A stretch of 10,216 bases of DNA from Mollicutes bacterium (GCA_012838395.1 DUPI01000052.1:1-10216), one strand, 5' to 3'; shown: positions 1-5,591, counted from the first letter of the stretch. The notes: generated from the letters alone by a model not told the origin. Translations and numbers: made by a program.

Positions 1-1
1 T

Positions 2-274
2 AACAATGGTGTCGTTTCTCATATTGGTTATGAAGGAGGGGGTTATGGTAATTACATTGTTATAAACCATAATAATGGTTATTATACATTGTATGCCCAT
101 TTATCACGATCTTTTGTGTCAGTAGGTCAAATAGTATCAAGTGGTCATGTAATAGCTACTATGGGAAGCACTGGAGCTTCAACAGGACCTCACTTGCATT
201 TTGAACTATGGGTTGGAAAGCCTCATGGTGGAGGTTATAAAATCAGTCCGTGGGAAGTGTTATCATTAAGGTAA
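2..274 (+). CDS. M23 family (LytM-type) zinc metallopeptidase, C-terminal part
   Basis: This is the 3' end of a gene cut by the left window edge; the reading frame is open from base 2 and stops with TAA at 272-274. The visible 90 residues are the end of a peptidase M23 (lysostaphin/LytM) domain. Seen directly: the Gly-rich YGNYIVINH strand, TLYAHLS with the conserved His of the Y-x-H motif, and TGPHLHFE with the HxH pair, where by family knowledge the second His binds zinc and the first is catalytic. The first zinc-binding HxxxD motif must lie upstream, outside the window. Such enzymes cut peptide cross-links in peptidoglycan outside the cell. The protein ends 13 residues after a GGG stretch, so the M23 domain is C-terminal. 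Its end overlaps the start of walJ, which suggests co-transcription. Many Bacillota have an HtrA protease gene near walJ and rlmH; here a wall hydrolase is the immediate neighbour. Confidence 0.93.
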   Translation, partial: NNGVVSHIGYEGGGYGNYIVINHNNGYYTLYAHLSRSFVSVGQIVSSGHVIATMGSTGASTGPHLHFELWVGKPHGGGYKISPWEVLSLR

Positions 275-1029
275 GTATTTTAGCAAGCGGCAGTAAAGGT
301 AATTGTACTTATATATCAACTGATAGTCATAAATTATTAATTGATATTGGAACATCTTGCTTGTACGTTGAAAAAAAACTCAAAACTTTGGATATAAATC
401 CAACTGAGATTAAGAGTATTTTTATCACCCACACTCATAGTGATCACATTAATGGTTTGAAAATATTTTGTAAAAAGTATAACCCTACAGTATATTTAAC
501 CAAAACTATGCATAATGAAATAGCAACTAAATTTAAAATTGACAATTATGTCTATATTGATCACGGATTAGAAATTGACAATTTATTAATCACACCAATT
601 AAAACATCACATGATTCAGGAGAGTCAAATGGTTATATTTTTGAAAGTAATGAAAAAAATGTTGTTTACATAACTGATACTGGATATATTAATAAGAAGT
701 ATCACAACCAATTAAAAAATAAAAATATATATATTATGGAAAGTAATCACGATGTTGAAATGTTGATGAAAACAAGCCGTCCACATCACTTAAAAATAAG
801 AATTATTGGTGATGAAGGGCACCTTTCCAATAAAGAAGCTTCTCATTATTTATCAGAATTTATTGGTCCAAAAACAAAACATATTGTTTTAGCCCACTTA
901 AGTGAAGAAGCAAATAATCCGACTATTGCAAAGCAAACTTTAATTGATATTCTTGACGAAAAAAATAAAAAAGTTGAATCCATTATAATTGCGGGACAAA
1001 AAGAAAGAACGGAATTAATCGAAATATGA
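250..1029 (+). CDS. walJ: WalJ/YycJ-type metallo-beta-lactamase-fold hydrolase
   Basis: Predicted cytosolic metal-dependent hydrolase of the YycJ/WalJ branch of the metallo-beta-lactamase fold. In Bacillus this gene belongs to the walRK region and has been linked to cell-wall control and DNA processing; the substrate is not firmly known. The hallmark segments are present in order: ILASGSKGN near the N-terminus, the metal-binding HTHSDH near residues 61-66, SHDSGES, YITDTGYI, the family signature ESNHDVEML, GDEGHLSN and the late LAHLSEEANNP. At 259 residues it is full length. The start is uncertain. GTG at 250 is the only ordinary in-frame start before the conserved core, but GGAGG at 230-234 lies 15 bases away. 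An ATC (262) or ATT (265) start behind GGGAAG at 252-257 would give the family-like beginning MKVSILASGSKGN. It overlaps the peptidase upstream and shares ATGA with rlmH downstream. Confidence 0.93.
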   Translation: MGSVIIKVSILASGSKGNCTYISTDSHKLLIDIGTSCLYVEKKLKTLDINPTEIKSIFITHTHSDHINGLKIFCKKYNPTVYLTKTMHNEIATKFKIDNYVYIDHGLEIDNLLITPIKTSHDSGESNGYIFESNEKNVVYITDTGYINKKYHNQLKNKNIYIMESNHDVEMLMKTSRPHHLKIRIIGDEGHLSNKEASHYLSEFIGPKTKHIVLAHLSEEANNPTIAKQTLIDILDEKNKKVESIIIAGQKERTELIEI

Positions 1030-1478
1030 TAAAAATAATTTGTATTGGAAAATTAAAAGAGCAATACTTAGTAGATGCGGTATCTGAATATTGCAAAAGA
1101 TTAACCAAGTATACTAAAATAACTATTATTCAGTTAGATAGTGAAATTGTTAATAATATTAGTGATCTTTACAAAGAAAGAGACAAGATTCAAAAACACA
1201 TTAAAACTAATGACTATGTTATTACCTTAGAAATTGAAGGAGAACAATTTTCATCAGAACAATTTGCTAAAAAAATCGAATCAACTTTAATAACTAATTC
1301 CAATATAGTCTTTATCATTGGTGGAACAGATGGTTTGCACGAGGACATTAAAAGAAGAAGTAATTTAAAATTGTCTTTTTCGAAGATGACATTTCCTCAT
1401 CAATTATTTAGAGTACTTCTATTAGAACAAATATATCGGTCATTTAAAATAATGAAAAATGAAACTTATCATAAATAA
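1026..1478 (+). CDS. rlmH: 23S rRNA (pseudouridine1915-N3)-methyltransferase RlmH
   Basis: SPOUT-class methyltransferase that uses S-adenosylmethionine to methylate N3 of pseudouridine 1915 in helix 69 of 23S rRNA, acting on assembled 70S ribosomes (family knowledge). At 150 residues it is slightly shorter than the usual 155-160. The diagnostic C-terminal half is intact: the FIIGGTDGL segment of the SAM-binding trefoil knot, then LSFSKMTFPHQLFRVLLLEQIYRSFKI and the terminal NETYHK, matching the usual G-E-P-Y-H-K ending. The start ATG at 1026 overlaps the walJ stop as ATGA, so translation is probably coupled. walJ followed by rlmH is a conserved order in Bacillota. A strong hairpin follows within 10 bases of the stop. 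Confidence 0.96.
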   Translation: MIKIICIGKLKEQYLVDAVSEYCKRLTKYTKITIIQLDSEIVNNISDLYKERDKIQKHIKTNDYVITLEIEGEQFSSEQFAKKIESTLITNSNIVFIIGGTDGLHEDIKRRSNLKLSFSKMTFPHQLFRVLLLEQIYRSFKIMKNETYHK

Positions 1479-1484
1479 TGTATA

Positions 1485-1525
1485 AATCACCTATTTAATG
1501 CCCAACATTAAATAGGTGATTATTT
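1485..1525 (+). terminator. Perfect 16-bp hairpin after rlmH, overlapping the next gene's RBS
   Basis: Bases 1485-1500 and 1506-1521 form a perfect 16-bp inverted repeat around a 5-base loop (CCCAA), followed by a short T-rich stretch (ATTTTAT). It looks like an intrinsic terminator for the walJ-rlmH transcript, although the T tract is short. The right arm contains AGGTGA (1514-1519), which lies 7 bases before the ATG at 1527 and is the only visible Shine-Dalgarno for spoIIR. Any transcript reading through would therefore hide that site in the stem. Confidence 0.82.
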
Positions 1526-1526
1526 T

Positions 1527-1928
1527 ATGAGAAAAGGACTTTTGATAATTTTAATTATTATTGTTGCTTATTTATCTTTAACTGATTCATATGATAGTAA
1601 ATTTATTATTCCGAATGAAGCTATTAGACTTAGGGTTATTCCAAATAGTAACTCGAAGCATGATCAAGAAATTAAAACAAAGGTTAGTAAACATTTACAA
1701 TATAACATAAACTTTGGTTCTAATTTTTTTCCGAAAAAGGAGTATAAAGGGGTAACCTATCCTGAAGGATATTATGAATCAGTTAAAGTAACTCTTGGTG
1801 AGGGATTAGGCGATAATTGGTGGTGTATATTATTCCCGCCACTTTGTTTAATTGAAGCTGAAGAATCAACTGAAGTTGAGTATAATTTTTTTGTTAAAGA
1901 AATTATTAAAAAATATTTTAGAATATAA
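1527..1928 (+). CDS. spoIIR: Stage II sporulation protein R homologue, internally shortened
   Basis: In spore formers SpoIIR is secreted from the forespore and triggers cleavage of pro-sigma-E by SpoIIGA in the mother cell. This 133-residue protein has an N-terminal membrane/signal segment (about residues 4-19), then AIRLRVIPNSNSKHDQEIK, matching the family's AIRLRVIANSDS-x-x-DQ-x-x-K. After that come FFPKKEYKGVTYPEGYYESVKVTLGEG and the highly characteristic NWWCILFPPLC. The usual family length is about 200-230 residues. The missing part is internal: roughly 55-60 residues of the helical middle are absent between KVSKHLQ and YNINFGSNFFP, with the frame kept, and the spacer after LFPPLC is short. 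So this is either a naturally compact SpoIIR or an in-frame deletion derivative. Its ribosome binding site is inside the preceding hairpin and no clear promoter is visible, so expression may be low. Family assignment is firm; function is not. Confidence 0.85.
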   Translation: MRKGLLIILIIIVAYLSLTDSYDSKFIIPNEAIRLRVIPNSNSKHDQEIKTKVSKHLQYNINFGSNFFPKKEYKGVTYPEGYYESVKVTLGEGLGDNWWCILFPPLCLIEAEESTEVEYNFFVKEIIKKYFRI

Positions 1929-1967
1929 AAAGCCCCTATAAAGTATTATATATTAGGGGTTCTTTTT
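1927..1967 (+). terminator. Hairpin with T tract after spoIIR
   Basis: The run AAAAAGCCCCTA (1927-1938) pairs with TAGGGGTTCTTTTT (1954-1967). The core is CCCCTA/TAGGGG, extended by one G-T and several A-T pairs around one mismatch, with a loop of about 15 bases and a five-T tail. It overlaps the spoIIR stop codon. AGGGG in the right arm is also the Shine-Dalgarno for the ATG at 1968, the same layout as at the rlmH/spoIIR junction. Confidence 0.72.
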
Positions 1968-2135
1968 ATGCCAATTTTAACCACATTTTTTTTAGCACTG
2001 TCGATGAGCATGGATGCTTTTTCTTTATCATTAATATACGGAACAATGAATATTAATCCAAAAAAACAATTAATATTAGCATTAATTGTTGGAATATTTC
2101 ATTTTTTTATGCCACTGATTGGAATTAGTTATTAA
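1968..2135 (+). pseudogene. mntP: N-terminal stub of an MntP-family (PF02659-type) Mn2+ exporter
   Basis: An ATG preceded by AGGGG (1955-1959) opens a 55-codon frame ending at TAA 2133-2135. The peptide reads TTFFLALSMSMDAFSLSLIYG, then a short loop, then LIVGIFHFFMPLIG. The SMDAF-S-S motif in the first membrane helix and the H-F-x-M-P-L-I-G motif in the second are typical of MntP-type putative manganese efflux pumps, which are about 185-200 residues with six helices. Only the first two helices remain and I find no continuation in any + strand frame of the next 160 bases. The start region, including its binding site, looks intact, so the loss was a 3' truncation, probably by insertion or deletion at or just before 2130. 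A 55-residue two-helix peptide could still be made, but transport is very unlikely. Confidence 0.72.
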
Positions 2136-2239
2136 AGTTGATTTGATTTTTTTTATAACTAGTTCTGAGTTTTTGTTAATTTTGACATAATTATCCCTCT
2201 TAATAGTATGGTGCACCAAAAACACAAAATTATAAATAA
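2136..2239. other. Gene-free stretch: relic DNA with palindrome and possible transposase start
   Basis: No intact gene is visible between the mntP stub and the rpmE terminator. Three items stand out. The 10-bp palindrome TGGTGCACCA lies at 2209-2218. On the - strand AGAGGG precedes, by 6 bases, an ATG at 2188 that opens MSKLTKTQN and stops at 2159; this resembles the first residues of IS3/IS150-type OrfA proteins. On the + strand TTGACA (2182-2187) with TAGTAT 16 bases on (2204-2209) could pass as a promoter. The transposase relic fits the truncation of mntP best, but nine residues are weak evidence. Confidence 0.35.
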
Positions 2240-2267
2240 AAAAGCTAGAAACTCGTTTCTAACTTTT
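2240..2267 (-). terminator. Intrinsic terminator of rpmE
   Basis: AAAAGCTAGAAAC (2240-2252) faces GTTTCTAACTTTT (2255-2267), complementary over 13 bases with one mismatch. Read on the - strand the stem is followed by TTTTTTATTTAT. It lies about 30 bases past the rpmE stop and ends the fba-murA-SGNH-rpmE gene group. On the + strand it also has a T-rich tail, so it may act in both directions. Confidence 0.85.
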
Positions 2268-2298
2268 ATCTTTTTATAAAATAATTAATTAAATATAA

Positions 2299-2511
2299 TT
2301 AGTTATTTTCACTATTAAAACCATATTTGCGATTAAATTTCTCCACTTTACCAGTTTTTAAAGTTTTCCCTTGAAGACCAGTAAAGAAAGGATGGCATTT
2401 ATTACAAACTTCGATGTGTAATTCACTTTTATTTGATTCAACCTCAAAAGTGTTACCACAAGAACAAGTTACTGAAGTTTTAACATATGCTTTTTTTGTA
2501 TCTTTTTTCAT
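2299..2511 (-). CDS. rpmE: 50S ribosomal protein L31, zinc-binding type
   Basis: Small protein of the large ribosomal subunit that contributes to the bridge between subunits at the central protuberance. The 70-residue product has the standard TCSCGNTFE motif, then EVCNKCHPFFTG and a basic C-terminus. Cys16, Cys18, Cys36 and Cys39 are all present, so this is the zinc-bound (C+) type rather than the Cys-free YtjA/RpmE2 type. The start is ATG at 2511: GGAAGGAG lies 8 bases upstream and the protein then begins MKKD, as in the family. An upstream in-frame ATG at 2532 would place the binding site inside the coding region and add MAEGELN, so I rejected it. The gene has its own extended -10 promoter and a small hairpin in the leader. 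Confidence 0.96.
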   Translation of the reverse strand: MKKDTKKAYVKTSVTCSCGNTFEVESNKSELHIEVCNKCHPFFTGLQGKTLKTGKVEKFNRKYGFNSENN

Positions 2512-2530
2512 GTTTAATTCTCCTTCCGCC

Positions 2531-2548
2531 ATGATTTTTTAAAATCAT
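2531..2548 (-). promoter_or_regulatory. Leader hairpin upstream of rpmE
   Basis: ATGATTTT (2531-2538) and AAAATCAT (2541-2548) form a perfect 8-bp inverted repeat with a 2-base spacer (loop at least 4 bases in practice). It lies between the predicted transcription start (about 2560) and the Shine-Dalgarno GGAAGGAG. It is not followed by a T tract on the - strand, so it is not a terminator. It could be a binding element for L31 feedback control or simply AT-rich noise. Confidence 0.4.
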
Positions 2549-2566
2549 AGTAATTAATTCGTTAAT

Positions 2567-2595
2567 ATTATAACAATTATTATTGAATTAAGCAA
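2567..2595 (-). promoter_or_regulatory. Predicted sigma-A promoter of rpmE (extended -10)
   Basis: On the - strand TATAAT (2572-2567) is preceded by TGT, giving an extended -10 (TGnTATAAT). A weak -35, TTGCTT (2595-2590), is 17 bases upstream. Transcription would begin near 2560 and give a leader of about 50 bases. This lets rpmE be expressed apart from the murA/SGNH genes. Confidence 0.65.
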
Positions 2596-2603
2596 CTTTT
2601 TTA

Positions 2604-3338
2604 TTAATTTCTTAGTAATGTTTCATTAATTTTAGTAATTAATTTAGTACTTATAGCTTCATATCCATTTCTTGATGGAAAATAATTATTAGGCATTGGT
2701 AAATATAAAGTGTTATTTTCTAATAGTTTATCAATCTCAACATAATGTATGCTGTATTCGTTACTTTTATTTTTAAGTTTAGTGTTAGCATAATTAAAAT
2801 ATTCTTTAATTTTATCATTATTTAATAATGAGGTAGAGCGAAAATAATTAATAATTATGATATCCTCTTTACAATATTTTCGTAGAAGCGTGAACAACTC
2901 ATCAATGTCTTCCATCAATTCATCAATATGGTCAAAAATATCATTATTTTCTAAATTAGCTGTATTTATTTTATAATATAAATCATTCATTCCAATTGAA
3001 AGAGTTACTAGGTCAGCTTTTATTAAGGCATTTTTTATTGATTGTTTTTTATTATTAATCATAATTTTCCGATTATCTTCAATATCTCTAATAAGATCAG
3101 TTGTGCGGTAATCCTCTTTAATAAAACCATCAATATATTTTTCTAAGATATTATTATTGGAAATATAGTCACGTACGTAGTCGTTATAACTATAATCACT
3201 TTCACCGAATGGTGTTGTGCCTTTCGCTAAAGAATCGCCAAGTGCTAAAAAATAAACTAACTTATCAAGTGTTGTTAAATAAATTAAAAAAGTAGTTAAA
3301 AGAATAATACTACCAATTAAAATCGTTTTAAGTTTCAT
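2604..3338 (-). CDS. Membrane-anchored SGNH/GDSL hydrolase-like protein lacking the catalytic His
   Basis: Predicted extracytoplasmic protein with an N-terminal membrane segment (about residues 5-24) and an SGNH/GDSL domain, related in layout to the YpmR-type lipase/esterase group. Block I is LALGDSLAKG with the nucleophile Ser36; block III is SIGMNDL with Asn118. Near the C-terminus the usual D-x-x-H-P-x-x-x-G-Y (block V) reads N-N-Y-F-P-S-R-N-G-Y, so the catalytic His is Phe220 and the paired Asp is Asn. The His-to-Phe change needs two base changes, so one read error cannot explain it. It may bind rather than hydrolyse its ligand, or use another residue. The start is ATG 3338: AAGGAG lies 7 bases upstream, whereas the TTG at 3344 is only 1 base from it. 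The gene follows murA across a terminator that abuts its binding site. The natural substrate is unknown. Confidence 0.85.
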   Translation of the reverse strand: MKLKTILIGSIILLTTFLIYLTTLDKLVYFLALGDSLAKGTTPFGESDYSYNDYVRDYISNNNILEKYIDGFIKEDYRTTDLIRDIEDNRKIMINNKKQSIKNALIKADLVTLSIGMNDLYYKINTANLENNDIFDHIDELMEDIDELFTLLRKYCKEDIIIINYFRSTSLLNNDKIKEYFNYANTKLKNKSNEYSIHYVEIDKLLENNTLYLPMPNNYFPSRNGYEAISTKLITKINETLLRN

Positions 3339-3351
3339 ATGCAATCTCCTT

Positions 3352-3377
3352 AAAAAAAATAGAGCTTTACTCTATTT
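3352..3377 (-). terminator. Intrinsic terminator after murA
   Basis: On the - strand AAATAGAG (3377-3370) and CTCTATTT (3364-3357) form an 8-bp stem with a 5-base loop, running into a tract of eight T (3359-3352). It starts only 3 bases after the murA stop. The next gene's AAGGAG follows directly after the T tract, leaving no room for a separate promoter, so the SGNH gene probably depends on read-through. Confidence 0.88.
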
Positions 3378-3379
3378 AA

Positions 3380-4636
3380 TTATATTTCATTTATCTTTAT
3401 TTTAGCACCGACATCATTAAGTTTTTCAACAATATTCTCATAACCTCTTAGTACATGTTCAGATTTATTAATAATAGTTTTACCATTAGCAACTAATCCG
3501 GCTAGTACTAGACAAGCTCCAGCTCTTAAATCTGTTGCTTCAACGGTCATTCCAGTTAAGTTTGTTGGCCCATTTATTTTTATGTGTCGTTTATCTAATT
3601 GTTCAATACTTGCCCCCATATTTCTTAAATAAGCAATGTTTTGAAATCTATTTTCATAAATTGTTTCTTCCAAATAAGAAGTTCCAGAACATTGGGTTAA
3701 TAAAGTTGTTAATGGTTGTTGCAAGTCAGTTGGGAATCCAGGATAACCAATTGTTTTAACAATAACAGGTTTAATGTTTTCTGTTTTAGAAATAAACAAG
3801 TGATTTTCATGAACGTTCATTTTAACTCCCATCTCTTTTAATTTAAGGATTAAACTGTCTATATGATCAGGAATAATATTATTAATTTTTAAATTATTTC
3901 CCATTAAGGCACCGGCAATAATATATGTTCCTGCTTCAATTCGATCAGGAATAACTTCCACAAAACCTCGTCCTAATTTATTTACTCCAGTGATTCTAAT
4001 TTCACTAGTTCCAGCACCTCTTATTTTAGCACCCATGTTATTTAAAAAGATAGCGACATTAACGATTTCTGGTTCTTTGGCAGCGTTTTCAATTATTGTT
4101 TCACCTTCAGCTTTTACAGCAGCTAACATTGTGTTAATTGTTGCCCCAACACTTGGCATATCTAAATAGACGTGACCGCCAACTAATTTATCAGCAAAAA
4201 CTGTGAACTTGTTGCCTTCTTCAATAACTGTTGCCCCTAATGCTTCAAACCCTTTTAAAGTTTGATCAATTGGTCTTGCGCCGATTGAACAACCACCGGG
4301 AAAAAACATTTCAACGTGTTTATATTTACCAAGTAAGGATGACATAAAATAATATGAAGCTCTTAACTTTTTAGAAATACTCTCAGGTATTTCTTTATTA
4401 ATAATATTTTTAGAATTAATTTTGATAGTATCATTTTCTCTTAATACTTCAGCACCTAGGTACGTAAGTATTTCGTTTAGAGCGTCTATATCAGATATGT
4501 TTGGTATGTTATTAATTACGACGACATCATCTGATAATAAAGCGGCTGGAACAAGTGCCACTGCACTGTTTTTAGCCCCGCTAATATTAATAGTTCCTTC
4601 TAAAATGTGTCCACCATCAATTTCGATTTGTTTCAT
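3380..4636 (-). CDS. murA: UDP-N-acetylglucosamine 1-carboxyvinyltransferase
   Basis: First committed enzyme of peptidoglycan synthesis: it transfers the enolpyruvyl group of phosphoenolpyruvate to UDP-GlcNAc in the cytosol. The 418-residue protein has family length and the two-domain EPT fold pattern. Seen directly: SGAKNSA with Lys22 (PEP binding), the active-site loop PGGCSIGARPIDQ with Cys116, GYPGFPTDLQ with the catalytic Asp, and DLRAGACLVLAGL near the end. By family knowledge, the Cys rather than Asp in the loop is the fosfomycin-reactive form. The start is ATG 4636, with GGAGG 5 bases upstream; the earlier in-frame ATG at 4648 would contain that binding site. It lies 54 bases downstream of fba; a TATAAT (4662-4657) is there, but with no convincing -35. 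Bacillus often has two MurA types; here the fba-linked position is that of MurAB (MurZ). Confidence 0.97.
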   Translation of the reverse strand: MKQIEIDGGHILEGTINISGAKNSAVALVPAALLSDDVVVINNIPNISDIDALNEILTYLGAEVLRENDTIKINSKNIINKEIPESISKKLRASYYFMSSLLGKYKHVEMFFPGGCSIGARPIDQTLKGFEALGATVIEEGNKFTVFADKLVGGHVYLDMPSVGATINTMLAAVKAEGETIIENAAKEPEIVNVAIFLNNMGAKIRGAGTSEIRITGVNKLGRGFVEVIPDRIEAGTYIIAGALMGNNLKINNIIPDHIDSLILKLKEMGVKMNVHENHLFISKTENIKPVIVKTIGYPGFPTDLQQPLTTLLTQCSGTSYLEETIYENRFQNIAYLRNMGASIEQLDKRHIKINGPTNLTGMTVEATDLRAGACLVLAGLVANGKTIINKSEHVLRGYENIVEKLNDVGAKIKINEI

Positions 4637-4690
4637 GATTACCTCCATTATTCATCATTATATTTATATGTTTATTTAATTAAATTGTGT

Positions 4691-5542
4691 TTAAAACCTA
4701 TTTGCACTTCCAGTTAAAATTAATTTTTCTTTAACTATATTTTTAAAAACAGATTCCCCAGCCTTAATAATAAGTCTTGGATCATAAACATTTGGATTAC
4801 TATTTAAAAATGATCGCACTTCAGTAGACCAGCCAATTTGTAATTCAGTATTAATGTTTATTTTAGCAATTCCACGATTAATGGCCTTTTGGATATCTGA
4901 TTCAGGAATTCCTGATGCTCCATGAAGAACAAGGGGAATATTAGTTTTTTCCTTTATTTCCAACATTCTATTAAACTCTAGATTAGGTTCTCCCTTGTAT
5001 ATTCCGTGAACACTGCCAAGAGCTGGTGCTAAAGAATCAATATTAGTCTCTTTAACCAAACTTATGCAATCTTCAACTTCGGCATATAAAATGTTACCTG
5101 TAATACCATCTTCTTCGCCTCCGATATGACCTATTTCTGCTTCGACACTAACGTCAAATGTTTTAGCATAATCGACTACTTTTTTTGTTATCTCAATATT
5201 TTTATTTAAAGGGTTTTTTGAAGCATCAATCATCACTGAAGTAAAACCTACATCAATAGCTTCCTTACAAGATTGAAAATCAACACCGTGATCAAGATGC
5301 AAAGCAACAGGAATTGTAATATTCAAGTCCTTAATAAGAGCCTCAACCATATTAAAAACAGTATTAAAACCACCCATATATTTACTAGCCCCATAACTGA
5401 CACCCAAAATAACAGGTGCTTTATTAATTTCACATTCCTCTAAAATAAATCTGGTCCACTCCAAATTATTAATATTAAATTGACATATAGCATATTTTTC
5501 TTCCTTTGCTCGTTTTAACATATCGCGAGTATTTACTAACAT
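4691..5542 (-). CDS. fba: Class II fructose-bisphosphate aldolase
   Basis: Zinc-dependent glycolytic aldolase that splits fructose 1,6-bisphosphate into dihydroxyacetone phosphate and glyceraldehyde 3-phosphate. The 283 residues match the short class II (FbaA/GatY-KbaY) family. Zinc and active-site motifs are present: HLDHG (His82, Asp84, His85), VEAEIGHIGG, GSVHGIYKG (His179), LVLHGASGIP (His207) and KININTELQ. The start ATG at 5542 has GGAGG 7 bases upstream. The gene leads the - strand group fba-murA-SGNH-rpmE and has a good sigma-A promoter whose predicted start point falls almost on the Shine-Dalgarno, giving a leader of only about 14 bases. A tagatose-bisphosphate aldolase of the same family cannot be excluded by sequence alone, but the context with murA and rpmE favours the glycolytic enzyme. 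Confidence 0.95.
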   Translation of the reverse strand: MLVNTRDMLKRAKEEKYAICQFNINNLEWTRFILEECEINKAPVILGVSYGASKYMGGFNTVFNMVEALIKDLNITIPVALHLDHGVDFQSCKEAIDVGFTSVMIDASKNPLNKNIEITKKVVDYAKTFDVSVEAEIGHIGGEEDGITGNILYAEVEDCISLVKETNIDSLAPALGSVHGIYKGEPNLEFNRMLEIKEKTNIPLVLHGASGIPESDIQKAINRGIAKININTELQIGWSTEVRSFLNSNPNVYDPRLIIKAGESVFKNIVKEKLILTGSANRF

Positions 5543-5562
5543 TTTACTACCTCCATATAAGT

Positions 5563-5591
5563 ATAATAATATTTTTTAATCTTAAAGTCAA
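5563..5591 (-). promoter_or_regulatory. Predicted sigma-A promoter of fba
   Basis: On the - strand TTGACT (5591-5586) is followed after 17 bases by TATTAT (5568-5563), each 5 of 6 to consensus. Transcription would start near 5556, right at the ribosome binding site. Confidence 0.75.

Noticed and set aside
250..1029. Ribonuclease J or Z assignment for the metallo-beta-lactamase-fold protein
   Set aside because: ESNHDVEML, TDTGY and the 259-residue length fit YycJ/WalJ; the beta-CASP domain of RNase J is absent.
2512..2532. Upstream ATG extending rpmE by seven residues
   Set aside because: The extension encodes the Shine-Dalgarno itself, and the ATG at 2511 gives the standard L31 N-terminus.
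3339..3344. TTG start two codons upstream for the SGNH gene
   Set aside because: Only 1 base separates it from AAGGAG, while ATG 3338 is 7 bases away.
3535..3759. Open frame on the + strand inside murA
   Set aside because: It lies antisense to strongly conserved murA codons, lacks a suitable binding site and shows no family resemblance.
4637..4648. Upstream ATG extending murA by four residues
   Set aside because: GGAGG for ATG 4636 is inside this extension, so it would be translated leader.
4422..4679. Open frame on the + strand over the murA start region
   Set aside because: Antisense to conserved MurA N-terminal sequence; its hydrophobic look comes from reading conserved codons backwards.
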